Positions 8,046 to 17,187 of a DNA stretch of 64,000 nt are shown here, piece by piece (the stretch's first letter is position 1; every line of letters starts with the position of its first letter). The translations under genes were made by a program, and so were the position numbers. Source of the DNA: Methylomonas koyamae (lineage in GTDB: Bacteria > Pseudomonadota > Gammaproteobacteria > Methylococcales > Methylomonadaceae); contig NZ_PPPU01000005.1 in the NCBI RefSeq assembly GCF_006483455.1, positions 62,001 through 126,000 on the forward strand, given 5' to 3'. A model generated the notes under the pieces. The model saw only the letters and a list, made by a program, of their open reading frames with translations, was not told where the DNA came from and made no database searches.

Positions 8046-9062
8046 ATGATGCTGAATACGACCGCTACCCAAAACGCCAGCGCCGCCTACGAATTGAAAC
8101 TGGCCTGGCGCGACCTGTTGGCCGACCACCCCCATCTGCGGCCGCGCGACGCAGCCAGCAGCCTTGGCGTCAGCGAGGCCGAACTGGTCGCGACCGGCTG
8201 CGGCGACAACGCCGTCCGGCTGCGTCCGGACTGGCCGGCTCTGATCGATGCCGTCGGCGGGCTCGGACCGGTGATGGCCTTGACCCGCAACGACGTTGCC
8301 GTACACGAAAAAACCGGCCGGTACGAGCGGCTGCGTTTGTGCGGCGATCTGCTGTTGGTGTCCGGGCATAACCTAGAACTGTGTCTGCTGACCGGCCGCT
8401 GGCATTCCGGCTACGCGGTGACCGAGCAAAGCCGGATCGGTCCGCGGCAGAGCCTGCAGTTTTTCGACGCCGAAGGCGAGGCCGTGCACAAGATCTACCT
8501 GACCGAACAGTCCGATGCCGGGCGTTACCGGCGCTTGGTCGCCACCTTCGCCGCCGCCGACCAAGCGCCGACGGTGGAGCCCCTGAATATTTCCAGACCC
8601 GCCGATATCGACTGGGCGACAACCGAGCGCCTGCCGGAGTTATGGCAACGTCTGAGCCGGCCGCTGGCCGGCAGGCTGCAAACAGTCGGCTTCATCTCCG
8701 GGCAACAATTCCGGGAACTGCTGCAGCAATTGGCGCGGCTGGCGATGCCGCTGCAAATCCTGGTCCCCAGCCCCGGCACGCTGCAGTTGCACACCGGCCC
8801 GGTGCAGAACCTGCGGATTACCGAGCCTTGGTTCAACGTGCTGGATCAGGGCTTCAATTTGCATCTGAACGAAAAAGGCGTGGCCGAGACCGCCATCATC
8901 CAGCTCGGCCACGGCCGGCACACGCTGCGCGGTTTGCTGTTACGCGACCGCCTCGGCTACACCGCGGCGACCGTTTTCGGCGCTTACGACCCCGTCGACG
9001 GTGAGAGTCTGTTGTGGCAGGAATTCATCGACGCCCTGCCCGGCAATCGTATTTTCAATTAA
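8046..9062 (+). CDS. hmuS: HmuS/ChuS-type hemin-degrading factor
   Basis: A 338-residue cytoplasmic protein made of two similar halves of about 160 residues, as in HemS/HmuS/ChuS. The first half has LADHPHLRPRDAASSLGVSEAELVA, a typical N-terminal motif, then VMALTRNDVAVHEKTGRYE. The second half has GRLQTVGFISGQQFRELLQQ and WFNVLDQGFNLHLNE. These proteins bind heme delivered by HmuTUV and, in several bacteria, release its iron. Position just before hutZ and hmuTUV supports this. The chosen ATG is the first of two adjacent Met codons. Confidence 0.9.
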   Translation: MMLNTTATQNASAAYELKLAWRDLLADHPHLRPRDAASSLGVSEAELVATGCGDNAVRLRPDWPALIDAVGGLGPVMALTRNDVAVHEKTGRYERLRLCGDLLLVSGHNLELCLLTGRWHSGYAVTEQSRIGPRQSLQFFDAEGEAVHKIYLTEQSDAGRYRRLVATFAAADQAPTVEPLNISRPADIDWATTERLPELWQRLSRPLAGRLQTVGFISGQQFRELLQQLARLAMPLQILVPSPGTLQLHTGPVQNLRITEPWFNVLDQGFNLHLNEKGVAETAIIQLGHGRHTLRGLLLRDRLGYTAATVFGAYDPVDGESLLWQEFIDALPGNRIFN

Positions 9063-9095
9063 CGGCCCGGTCGTCTCCGGGCACAGGATAAGACC

Positions 9096-9632
9096 ATGAA
9101 TCCAAAAACGATAGACCTCGACCAAATCCGCCAAAGCTACAACGCGTTGGCGCAAAGCTTTTCCTCGGTCTTGCTGGCCACCGTCAGCGCCGACGGCGAG
9201 CCCGAAGCCAGTTATGCCGCCTATCTGCAACACGACGGCGACTACTACATCTACGTCAGCGAGTTGTCGGCCCACACCCGTAACCTGCTCGCCAACGGCA
9301 AGGTCTGCTTGCTGTTCCTTGAGGACGAGGACAAGGCCACGCATCTGTTCGCCCGCCAGCGCGTCACCTACCACTGCAAGGCCGGCGAAATTGAGCGCGA
9401 CAGTGCTGCCTTCGACGACCTGATGAGTCTGTTTGAAGAAAAATTCGGCGCCTTCATCCGTCAGTTGCAGAGCATGCAGGACTTCCATTTGTTCCGCATC
9501 CAGCCGCAGCGCGGCAGCTTTGTGCAAGGCTTTGCCAAGGCATTTGCGATAGAAGGCGACGATCTGAGCCAAATCCGCCACATGAACGATGTCGGTCACA
9601 AGTCCCGCGCACCGGTTGAAGCGCCGGCATAA
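9096..9632 (+). CDS. hutZ: HutZ/HugZ heme-utilisation protein
   Basis: A 178-residue protein of the pyridoxamine-5'-phosphate-oxidase-like split barrel family. Typical features are SSVLLATVSADGEPEASYAAY near residue 22, YIYVSELSAHTRNLL, and FHLFRIQPQRGSFVQGFAKAF. A C-terminal stretch carries RHMNDVGH. HutZ and HugZ bind heme and degrade it or store it in the cytoplasm. Placement between hmuS and hmuT fits. Having both HmuS and HutZ gives two candidate heme-iron release proteins in one operon. Confidence 0.9.
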   Translation: MNPKTIDLDQIRQSYNALAQSFSSVLLATVSADGEPEASYAAYLQHDGDYYIYVSELSAHTRNLLANGKVCLLFLEDEDKATHLFARQRVTYHCKAGEIERDSAAFDDLMSLFEEKFGAFIRQLQSMQDFHLFRIQPQRGSFVQGFAKAFAIEGDDLSQIRHMNDVGHKSRAPVEAPA

Positions 9633-9649
9633 GCGGCAGGGATTTGCAG

Positions 9650-10549
9650 ATGAAACTCAGCCTATCGCTAAGACTTGCCGGCCGAAGCGCACTCGCCGCG
9701 CTGGTCTGGCTGGCGGCCGCCACGCCGGTATCGGCCGCCGCACCGGCCCGCATCGTTTCGGTCGGCGGCGCGTTGACCGAGATTGTCTACGCCCTGGGCG
9801 GCGAGGCGCGTCTGGTCGGCGTCGACAACACCAGCCTGACCCCGGACGCCGCCAGAGCGCTACCGCAAGTCGGCTACATGCGCACGCTGTCCGCCGAAGG
9901 CGTGCTGTCGCTACGCCCCGACTTGCTGCTGGCCAGCGCCCACGCCGGGCCACCGGCGGTGTTGGCGCAATTGCACGCAGCCGGGCTGCGGATCGAAACC
10001 CTGGCCGAGGATTATTCCGCCGCCGGCATCGCCGCCAAAATCGATACGATTGCCGGCTTGCTGGAACGGCCCGAACGCGGCCGGGAACTGGCCGGGCAAG
10101 TGCAAGCGGACTTCGCGCGGCTGGCGCAGTGGCGTGCGCAACACAGCGAGCAACCCAAGGCCTTGTTTTTGATGGCGGTCGCCCACGGCGCACCGCTGGC
10201 GTCGGGCCGCGGCACCGCCGCCGATGCGGTGTTGGAACTGGCCGGCGCCCGCAATGCCGCCGCTGAATTGCAAGGTAACAAACCTATCAGTACCGAGGCG
10301 ATGATCGCTGCCGCGCCGGAGGTGATTTTGTTGACCGACGTCGCAGCCAATGCCATCGGCGGCCTGGACGCGTTCTACCGACAACCCGGCATTGCTCAAA
10401 CTCCGGCCGGACGGAACCGCAACATCCGGGTTGTCGATACCTTGGCCTTGCTCGGCTTTGGTTTGCACAGCGGTCAGGCCATCCTGGATCTGGCGATGCA
10501 ACTGCACGGCGAGCCGGCGGTTGCCGCCGACGCGGGAGCCAATCGATGA
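9650..10549 (+). CDS. hmuT: Periplasmic heme-binding protein HmuT
   Basis: I start at ATG 9650, with AGGGA upstream; a TTG six bases earlier is less likely. The 299-residue protein has a signal peptide (about 1-33, ending PVSAAAPA). Next is RIVSVGGALTEIVYALGGE, the HmuT/ShuT N-terminal motif whose Tyr is the usual heme ligand. A GVDNTSL segment and a C-terminal lobe around GNKPISTEAMIAAAPEVILL complete the cluster-A-III binding protein fold. It passes heme from the receptor to HmuUV. Its stop overlaps the hmuU start (ATGA). Confidence 0.92.
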   Translation: MKLSLSLRLAGRSALAALVWLAAATPVSAAAPARIVSVGGALTEIVYALGGEARLVGVDNTSLTPDAARALPQVGYMRTLSAEGVLSLRPDLLLASAHAGPPAVLAQLHAAGLRIETLAEDYSAAGIAAKIDTIAGLLERPERGRELAGQVQADFARLAQWRAQHSEQPKALFLMAVAHGAPLASGRGTAADAVLELAGARNAAAELQGNKPISTEAMIAAAPEVILLTDVAANAIGGLDAFYRQPGIAQTPAGRNRNIRVVDTLALLGFGLHSGQAILDLAMQLHGEPAVAADAGANR

Positions 10550-11640
10550 CTGCCTGTTCCGCAACCGAGGCCGCAAGACCGAGCCAGTGGCTGAAACCGG
10601 CCTTGAGCCGGGCCGGCCTGTGTTGGCTGCTGGCGCTACTATTGGGTTTGGCGGCCTTGGCTGCGCTGGGTAGCGGCGCGGTGGCGATCTCGGCCGGCCA
10701 GGCCGCCGCGATTGTTGCCGACCGCTTCGGTATCGCCCTGCCCTGGCCCTTCGCCGCCGAACAACAAGCGGTGCTGTTGGCGATCCGCGCGCCGCGTCTG
10801 GTGCTTGGCCTGCTGGTCGGCGCCGCCTTGGCCGCATCCGGCGCGGCGATGCAGGGCTTATTCCGCAACCCGCTGGCCGATCCGGGCTTGATCGGCATCT
10901 CCAGCGGCGCGGCGCTGGCCGCGGTGGCGGTGATCGTGCTGCGCGACAGCTGGTTCGGCGCGCTGGCCGGCGCATTCGGCGCCTATTTATTGCCGGTCGC
11001 GGCCATCACCGGCGGCTTTGCCGTCAGTTGGCTGGTCTACCGGCTGGCCGACAGCGGCGACCGGCTGGACGTGGCCTCACTGCTATTATCCGGCATCGCC
11101 ATCAACGCCCTGGCCGGCTCCGCCACCGGCCTGCTGGTTTATCTGGCCGACGACGACCAATTGCGCAGCTTGACTTTCTGGAGCCTGGGCAGCCTGAACG
11201 GCGCCGGCTGGGACGGCGTCATGTTGGGTGCGCCGTTTTTACTGGCGAATCTGCTGCTGTTACCGTGGCTGGCCGACGCGCTGAACGCATTGCTGCTCGG
11301 CGAGGCCGAAGCCGGCCATCTCGGATTTCCGGTGGAACGGATCAAGACCGGGGTGGTGGCCTTGGTCGCGCTCGGCGTCGGCACCGCGGTGGCCTTGTCC
11401 GGCGTGATCGGTTTCGTCGGCCTGGTGGTGCCGCATTTGTTGCGGCTGGCGCTGGGTCCGGATCACCGCTGGTTGTTGCCGGCTTCCGGCTTGCTCGGCG
11501 CCTTGTTGCTGATCTGCGCCGACTATCTGGCCCGCAGCTTGGCGGCGCCGGCCGAGATTCCGATCGGCATCGTCACCGGCCTGCTCGGCAGTCCGTTTTT
11601 TCTGTGGCTGCTGTTTCGGCAAAAACTGATGGGGCGTTGA
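10546..11640 (+). CDS. hmuU: Heme ABC transporter permease HmuU
   Basis: A 364-residue FecCD/BtuC-family permease with about ten membrane segments. Family motifs include IRAPRLVLGLLVGAALAASGAAMQGLFRNPLADPGLIGIS (about residues 79-118) and GVIGFVGLVVPHLLRL (about 286-301), the latter being the ATPase-contact loop. The N-terminus has a cytoplasmic tail of about 25 residues. It overlaps hmuT by four bases and is one base from hmuV, so the transporter is translated as a unit. Confidence 0.93.
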   Translation: MTACSATEAARPSQWLKPALSRAGLCWLLALLLGLAALAALGSGAVAISAGQAAAIVADRFGIALPWPFAAEQQAVLLAIRAPRLVLGLLVGAALAASGAAMQGLFRNPLADPGLIGISSGAALAAVAVIVLRDSWFGALAGAFGAYLLPVAAITGGFAVSWLVYRLADSGDRLDVASLLLSGIAINALAGSATGLLVYLADDDQLRSLTFWSLGSLNGAGWDGVMLGAPFLLANLLLLPWLADALNALLLGEAEAGHLGFPVERIKTGVVALVALGVGTAVALSGVIGFVGLVVPHLLRLALGPDHRWLLPASGLLGALLLICADYLARSLAAPAEIPIGIVTGLLGSPFFLWLLFRQKLMGR

Positions 11641-11641
11641 C

Positions 11642-12457
11642 ATGCTGCAAGCAATCGATCTGAACTTGCGCGCCGGCCCGAAAACCTTGCTGGCCGGCGT
11701 GACGCTGGAACTGCGTCCCGGCGAAGTGCTAGCCGTGGCCGGCCCCAACGGCGCCGGCAAATCCAGCCTGCTGCGGGCCTTGAGCGGCGAACTGGCGCCA
11801 AGCGCCGGCCAAGTGCTGATGAACGGCCGGCCGCTGGCCGACTGGCCGCCCAAGCAAGCGGCGCGCTTGCGCGGGGTGTTGCCGCAAAGTTCCGGTCTGG
11901 CCTTTAGGTTTAGCGTGCGTGACGTGGTTTTGATGGGCCGCAGCCCGCAACGTAAAACCCACAGCGCCGCGCGAAATCTAGCCATCGCCGAACAAGCTTT
12001 GGCGCTGACCGACACCGGCCATCTGGCCGAGCGCATCTACACCACGCTGTCCGGCGGCGAGCGGCAACGGGTGCAATTGGCGCGAGTGCTGGCGCAAATC
12101 TGGGAGCCGCAACACCCGCTGCAGCGCTACTTGCTGCTGGACGAGCCGACCTCGGCGCTGGATCTGGCCCACCAACACGCCGTGTTAGCCATCGCCCGCC
12201 GTTTTGCCGACCGGCAACAGGCCGGGGTATTGGCGGTGTTACACGACCTGAACCTGGCCGCGCTCTACGCCGACCGCATCGCCCTGCTGCGCCAAGGCCG
12301 CTTGGCCGCCATCGGCACCCCGGCACAAACCTTGAACAGCACGTCGATCCGGCAAGTGTTCGACTACCCGGTCAGCATCGCCAGCCACCCGCAACACCCG
12401 CAGGCGCTGTTAGTAATACCGCAACGGCAAGCCGCGCCCGGCATGCCGGCGCAATGA
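11642..12457 (+). CDS. hmuV: Heme ABC transporter ATPase HmuV
   Basis: A 271-residue ABC ATPase. It has Walker A GPNGAGKSS (about residues 37-45), a Q-loop at LPQSSG, the LSGGERQRVQLARVL signature, Walker B RYLLLDEPTSALD, and the switch His in VLHDLNLAALYADR. The length and the LLRQGRLAAIGTP segment match the heme branch (HmuV). It is the last gene before the terminator at 12534. Confidence 0.93.
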   Translation: MLQAIDLNLRAGPKTLLAGVTLELRPGEVLAVAGPNGAGKSSLLRALSGELAPSAGQVLMNGRPLADWPPKQAARLRGVLPQSSGLAFRFSVRDVVLMGRSPQRKTHSAARNLAIAEQALALTDTGHLAERIYTTLSGGERQRVQLARVLAQIWEPQHPLQRYLLLDEPTSALDLAHQHAVLAIARRFADRQQAGVLAVLHDLNLAALYADRIALLRQGRLAAIGTPAQTLNSTSIRQVFDYPVSIASHPQHPQALLVIPQRQAAPGMPAQ

Positions 12458-12533
12458 GAGCGTCGGTCCATGCGGCTGGCGCTCACTTGAGCCGAGGAAT
12501 ACCCGTTTTAGCGTGTTCGGAGGAATACGTTAA

Positions 12534-12566
12534 CAAAAGCCGCCAGGGATGGCGGCGACTTTTTGT
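12534..12566 (+). terminator. Intrinsic terminator of the heme operon
   Basis: GCCGCCA (12539-12545), a GGGA loop and TGGCGGC (12550-12556) are followed by GACTTTTTGT, with ACAAAA before the stem. This is a good rho-independent terminator about 80 bases after the hmuV stop. Confidence 0.8.
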
Positions 12567-12802
12567 GAGAGACCAACGGCTAACGGGCGTGGGGGCGGTG
12601 GATTGGAGGTGGAGCAGATAACGAAGACCGTGACGCGAACGACCCAAAGCAGCCGTAGGCATCAAAACAATACCAACGACAGCTCTATACTCGGAAACAG
12701 ACAAATAGTTTATAAATCTCGGCACTGTTATTTGTACTCGTTACAACTAGAAGCAATTACAAATAAAGTCTGAAAATGTTAATGTAAGTTTCTGTAGTTT
12801 TC
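12567..12802. other. Intergenic boundary into the AT-rich island
   Basis: Base composition falls sharply from about 12640 onward. No gene or terminator with a clear stem is seen. It lies between the convergent ends of the heme operon and the patatin-like gene. Confidence 0.4.
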
Positions 12803-14782
12803 TTATTCATGGTTTGTAGAAGGTTCTCTATTCATAATCGCTTTGAGTTGCTCACCTAAATCGCTACCAAGAGAAATATACGCGCTAGCTTGATCAGGTT
12901 CAAAAAATATATCTCCGGTGCTATCGTGGGGAAAATCTTTGTTACTGAAAATATCCAATAGGCCAGCAGTTTGAGTTGGAAAATGATCTGGACCATAATT
13001 CAACGTAACGCAAGAATAGCCATAGCCTTGGGAGGGCCTTCCAGAATTTGAGCACCCCTTGTCGACCAACTGTTGCGTTGAAGCTGTATTAAGATTTTTT
13101 TTATTCACCGACAATTTTACGTACCACAATTTCTGGGTTTTCTCATCATTACGATTACAATGTTCTCCTACATTCTTGGCGTTACAAATCCACCCTTGAA
13201 AAACCGAGACTGGTGCATCCAGATAATCAAATAGTCCCATTTTCAACTCAGGAATATCAATTAAGATATTATGCTCACTCCATAAATGTTGGCTGGTCTT
13301 CGATAGACTAGAAAAAACAGCGTAGTGCCCATTGTATTCGCTTGGACTTTCCTGTTCGGCATCTAAAACAATAATTTCTTTCGTGCCCCTTCTTATTAAA
13401 GAATATAATCCAAGATTATCATCCGAATGAGCGCCATCAGATAGATACAAAAACGGTGCATTTGTATCGTAACCGCCGTTATGTAGCCAAGCTAGTGGCG
13501 CTGGTAACAGTCGATGTAAATATCTATCATTATCAGGTACTCTTGGATTATTAACATATTGCCCTAAACCTAAATTCAAAAAGCTAAGGGCTAAATTTGA
13601 TAACGTACCAACACTATCAACCGCCGCGCCAGAAATTGCCACTTGGCGCGATAATTTGATTTCTTCAAATCCAGGACAACTTTGGTTGTCACGTTCTTTA
13701 CAATAACTCCACCAAGGCGAGCCTTGGTATGCTGGTGTAAATTCATAAACGGTTTGTTGCAATTGATGCTGTGTACCAAATAAATCAGAATCCCTAAACC
13801 ATTTAAAGCTCAACATGCTAGGGTCGTAAACCGCCGTAGTATTCATGATCCAAAATGGTAAATGCTTGCTTTTCATTATGGCGTAAAGATCAGCTAATTT
13901 CTTTGGGTCTTCGCCACCAGAACGAGCCACTGGGAGATTGTCTGCATTCGCATAGCTTTTTAGTGGTTTACCAGGAATTGGATATAATCCATAATCCCTT
14001 TCGATACCTTTTCGATAGTAGAACTCCGCTAAGTTCATATTAATCTTCATATCAAAAACGCCATTTGCTAACCAACTGATTGGTGCAACAGGTAAAATAG
14101 CTAAGCCCTTTGCGATAAGCTCAGGAAAAAATAACCATTCATTATCCTGGGACCAAGTTACTAGGCGGCCATGGGTATCCAGATGATGAAAGAATGGAAA
14201 TTCGTTATATGTATCCTGCTCATCTTCGAATCGACAATATACTGATCCGTTTTTGTCAATATCATTCCTATCCAAATTAGCTAATTTAACATCTTTACAA
14301 AAGTAATCACGTTCATTCGTCTTATATCCATAGCGCCTAAAAAATAGATTTCCTAAAGGGTTATCCCAGTTCGGATTATTATCCTCCTTCTGCTGTAGAT
14401 ATTTCTCGGACCAATAATGCTTGCTATAAAACCAATATGCTGCATAACTACCTCCAGAGACAGTAGACATCACATCGACTTTATCCAGTAAACCTCCCCT
14501 ATTTAGCGCCTCTAGAAAACCAATTCCAACAGATGCTGCGCGCTGCCCCCCACCAGAAAGAGCTACTCCAAGCTCTGGAATACTGTCTAATTTACCTGAC
14601 TGGGATCTAGTTTGGTAATATTCTTTCTCGATTGAAGTTATGTTGCGCCAACAATGTTTATCAGTTGCTGAACAATCTTTTACTTCATCCAGCATTAATA
14701 ATGCTTGCTTAGCTGAAGAACCACATCCCGAAAGACTTAAGAAAACTAAAGTCAAGGCAATTCTTATTTGAGTGGATGTCAT
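12803..14782 (-). CDS. Patatin-like phospholipase lipoprotein
   Basis: A 659-residue protein with a lipoprotein signal (hydrophobic 7-17, lipobox LSGC, Cys20), so it is probably membrane-anchored. The patatin/cPLA2 core is visible: GVALSGGGQRAA (about residues 72-83, oxyanion hole), STVSGGSYAAYW (nucleophile Ser about 109), and a later LSDGAHSDDNLGLYSLIRR with the DG of the Ser-Asp dyad. A long insertion and an unrecognised C-terminus make it longer than ordinary patatins. The gene is clearly AT-richer than its neighbours, suggesting transfer. It lies 31 bases downstream of the LecA-like lipoprotein gene. Substrate and target are unknown. Confidence 0.85.
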   Translation of the reverse strand: MTSTQIRIALTLVFLSLSGCGSSAKQALLMLDEVKDCSATDKHCWRNITSIEKEYYQTRSQSGKLDSIPELGVALSGGGQRAASVGIGFLEALNRGGLLDKVDVMSTVSGGSYAAYWFYSKHYWSEKYLQQKEDNNPNWDNPLGNLFFRRYGYKTNERDYFCKDVKLANLDRNDIDKNGSVYCRFEDEQDTYNEFPFFHHLDTHGRLVTWSQDNEWLFFPELIAKGLAILPVAPISWLANGVFDMKINMNLAEFYYRKGIERDYGLYPIPGKPLKSYANADNLPVARSGGEDPKKLADLYAIMKSKHLPFWIMNTTAVYDPSMLSFKWFRDSDLFGTQHQLQQTVYEFTPAYQGSPWWSYCKERDNQSCPGFEEIKLSRQVAISGAAVDSVGTLSNLALSFLNLGLGQYVNNPRVPDNDRYLHRLLPAPLAWLHNGGYDTNAPFLYLSDGAHSDDNLGLYSLIRRGTKEIIVLDAEQESPSEYNGHYAVFSSLSKTSQHLWSEHNILIDIPELKMGLFDYLDAPVSVFQGWICNAKNVGEHCNRNDEKTQKLWYVKLSVNKKNLNTASTQQLVDKGCSNSGRPSQGYGYSCVTLNYGPDHFPTQTAGLLDIFSNKDFPHDSTGDIFFEPDQASAYISLGSDLGEQLKAIMNREPSTNHE

Positions 14783-14813
14783 GGGCTAAATATTTCCGAT
14801 CAATAATTATGAT

Positions 14814-15374
14814 TTAGTTTTTACGGGTAATTAATAATTTTATAGCTCCCTTATTATTAAAGTAGCGCCCCGTCATATCGTTAGCGAAAAAGTATAGTTT
14901 TCCGCTTTGTTCAATTTTCGTAATGTTACCATCTTCGTTAAAAACAGGAAAAGTATATTCGTCATTATTTACTGATCCAACCAAAGCATACCAAGGCGCC
15001 TCACTAGATCTCTTATATGCTGATCCAAACCAGCCAATAATTTTCATGAATGGATTAGTCCAACCGCCCTCAGGATCATCTAAGCTGGATGCGATTGAAC
15101 CATCTTTCCAGCCCTCACCAAGTTCTATAATTTGAAATTGGTACTCTTGATCCTTTTCTACAGTAATATGGCTATTATTTAATGGCTTACATGCACAAAT
15201 ATCTATATGCTTTTCAGAGTTTATTGTATCTAAAACAAATGGCTCTTCATTATTAAGCTCGCGAGAGCAGGAAGGATGAGAGTGATCACAAGTATCTGGA
15301 TGAGGCTGAAGATAACTACATCCACAAATAAACATTAAAATTAGAAGAAGAAATCCAAAAACAATCGACCTCAT
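14814..15374 (-). CDS. Lipoprotein with LecA/PA-IL-like domain
   Basis: A 186-residue protein with a lipoprotein signal ending FICGC (Cys19), followed by a Cys/His-rich linker. From about residue 70 the pattern resembles LecA/PA-IL-like beta-sandwich domains: a W..GS.A turn, then PWYALVGSVNNDEYTFPV, SGKLYFFANDMTGRY and a final AIKLLITR strand. These domains often bind sugars or decorate surface proteins. It is AT-rich, is transcribed first and is followed closely by the patatin-like lipoprotein, so the two are probably one unit. The domain call is from pattern similarity and is moderately sure. Confidence 0.65.
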   Translation of the reverse strand: MRSIVFGFLLLILMFICGCSYLQPHPDTCDHSHPSCSRELNNEEPFVLDTINSEKHIDICACKPLNNSHITVEKDQEYQFQIIELGEGWKDGSIASSLDDPEGGWTNPFMKIIGWFGSAYKRSSEAPWYALVGSVNNDEYTFPVFNEDGNITKIEQSGKLYFFANDMTGRYFNNKGAIKLLITRKN

Positions 15375-15832
15375 ATATTATCCTTAAATTTTTTTAATAA
15401 TTTTAAATAAGTGTTTTGTTTCCGGTTAAGCCATGATAAATATCCAAAAATCTTTCGATTACCAGCTACAATAGAAGCAAATACAACTTACCCATCATTT
15501 TAACGAATTACCCACTTGGAAGGTAAATTCTGTAAATTTTTTCACAAAAAAAATTTCGACACAGATTATAAATGCCTAATCATCTAAATGGTAGTTTTGG
15601 CGTGGAATAAACGATAAATGTATTAGTCATTGTTTAGTGGCCGTTTATGGTCTGAAAATTGACATTCACATGAATAGTTTTGGGTTGATGCAATGACGGC
15701 TCTTGACCGATCACTGCCCTCGGCAGCCGTAAGATGCACTTATCGGATGTACCGCGCAACGAGAGACGTATCGTTCGCGAGCTACCTCGATTGAAACACC
15801 TCGCCACCCGCCACATCCTTTAGCTCCATGCG
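15375..15832. other. Non-coding flank of the AT-rich island
   Basis: Bases 15375-15640 are very AT-rich and probably hold the promoter of the lipoprotein pair on the minus strand. From about 15650 the composition returns to GC-rich. Open frames in 15634-15816 have no start context or recognisable protein. No integrase, tRNA or clear direct repeats mark an insertion boundary. Confidence 0.4.
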
Positions 15833-16405
15833 TCATTTCGCCTCATAAACGGTGTAAGCCCAATAGTCCTTGCCGGGGCGCAGGCTGCAGCGCCAGCCCT
15901 GGGCGCGCAGTTCGCGGCCGATCAAATGATTCATCACGCCGTGTCCCACCAACGCTACGCTGCCGTGAATATGGGCATAATCGATCAATCGCTGCGCGGC
16001 CGAGCGGGCACGGCGTTTGGCTGCGGCGTAGGATTCGCCGTTGCGGGAAAAGCCGGCCAGCCATAGCAGGCGCAACACGGTCAGCCACACGGCCGCCGGC
16101 AGGCGAATCCGGCCATGGCGAAAGTGCGGCAATTGGGCTTCGCCGAACAGGGCATCGGCGACCGGATTTTCGCCGAATCCCAGTGCCTGGGCCGATTGCC
16201 GGGAACGCGGCAGATCGCTGCATAAGGCCATGCCAATGTCTTTTAGCGCTGCACTGGTTGCCGGCGGCGGCGCATCGACGATGCCGGCGGCGCGGTAAGC
16301 ATCGGCCAAGCGCGCCAGATCGGTCGCCCGCAAAACGCCGGTCAGCGCTACGCTCGGCCGGCCGTGCCGCAGCAAAACGATGCGTACGGGTGGTGGCGCC
16401 GTCAT
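15833..16405 (-). CDS. Histidine phosphatase family protein
   Basis: A 190-residue protein of the phosphoglycerate-mutase-like superfamily. The N-terminal catalytic motif is LLRHGRPS (about residues 11-18) and the C-terminal motif is VALVGHGVMNHL (about 150-161). A DLPRSRQSAQAL segment supplies the usual Arg. Function in this superfamily ranges from cobalamin-pathway phosphatases to general phosphatases, so the substrate cannot be named. Its start overlaps the stop of the upstream cupin gene by four bases (ATGA), so the two are co-translated. Confidence 0.85.
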   Translation of the reverse strand: MTAPPPVRIVLLRHGRPSVALTGVLRATDLARLADAYRAAGIVDAPPPATSAALKDIGMALCSDLPRSRQSAQALGFGENPVADALFGEAQLPHFRHGRIRLPAAVWLTVLRLLWLAGFSRNGESYAAAKRRARSAAQRLIDYAHIHGSVALVGHGVMNHLIGRELRAQGWRCSLRPGKDYWAYTVYEAK

Positions 16406-16896
16406 GGATACGGCTCGCCGTTGTTATGGGTAAACTGCCAACCGCCGGCCGTGCCGACTGCTCGCAAGTCGTCGTCCGGATATTCGACCCGGTCGCCCGG
16501 CGTGCGGTCGCCGATTTCCAGATAGAGCACGTCGTCCGCCGATTCGTTGACCAAGCGATGGGCGTTGCCGCTGCCGGCCTGGAAGCCGGCGCACATGCCC
16601 GGCGCCAGCGGTGTCGCGCCCTCGTCGGTATACAGCGTCGGCGTGCCTTGCAGTATGTAAATAAATTCGTCCTGCTTGGCGTGGGCGTGGCGCAGGGCGG
16701 AAATCGCGCCGGGTTCCAGTTTGGTCAGGTTAACGCCGAAGTTTTGCAGCCCGAACGCGTCGCCGAGCGGCGTCTTTTCCCGCCCCGCCAAGCGGGTGCC
16801 ATGTAGATCGAGAATGGCTTGGGGATACAAGGATTTTCGCGGCCGCGGCGGCACTTGCTCGGCGGCAACGGCGACGGGGAACGGTAGTTCGGTCAT
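16402..16896 (-). CDS. Cupin-domain protein
   Basis: I start at the ATG at 16896, preceded by GGAG nine bases upstream; a longer frame to 16923 lacks this. The 164-residue protein has a single cupin barrel with GVNLTKLEPGAISALRHAHAKQDEFIYILQGTPTLY (motif 1 with H-x-H and E) and GMCAGFQAGSGNAHRLVN (motif 2 His), so a metal site is likely. It belongs to the small cupins that bind sugar or other small molecules; the reaction is unknown. It is coupled to the histidine phosphatase gene. Confidence 0.85.
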   Translation of the reverse strand: MTELPFPVAVAAEQVPPRPRKSLYPQAILDLHGTRLAGREKTPLGDAFGLQNFGVNLTKLEPGAISALRHAHAKQDEFIYILQGTPTLYTDEGATPLAPGMCAGFQAGSGNAHRLVNESADDVLYLEIGDRTPGDRVEYPDDDLRAVGTAGGWQFTHNNGEPYP

Positions 16897-17187
16897 ATGG
16901 ATAACTCCGGAAACGAGCGGCAAGGCGACAGATTAGCCGACAAACCGGGCGCAGGTAAAATCGGTCTGGCGGCAGTTGTAACTATACTGCGGCTTGTTCG
17001 CGCCGTTATGGGTGGGTTCGAGGCGGGGATTGCTTGGTGTTGGACTCGGTCTATGCGCTCTATTGGCGATCTACCCGCTGCAAGAAAGCAGCGCGAGGGT
17101 TTGCGCGATTGAGACGGCGCTGTTGCAGGACGATTTGCAGGGGTTGCTGCCATTCGGGCAGCAGCGGCCAACCACGAATAGCATCCG
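16897..17187. other. Intergenic region with no supported gene
   Basis: Several short frames cross this stretch on both strands, but none has good start context. A plus-strand frame from 16994 begins with a membrane-helix-like run before dissolving into the antisense of the next gene, so a decayed gene cannot be excluded. Confidence 0.35.

Noticed and set aside
15634-15816. 60-residue minus-strand frame at the edge of the AT-rich island
   Set aside because: No start context and no recognisable protein; probably non-coding.
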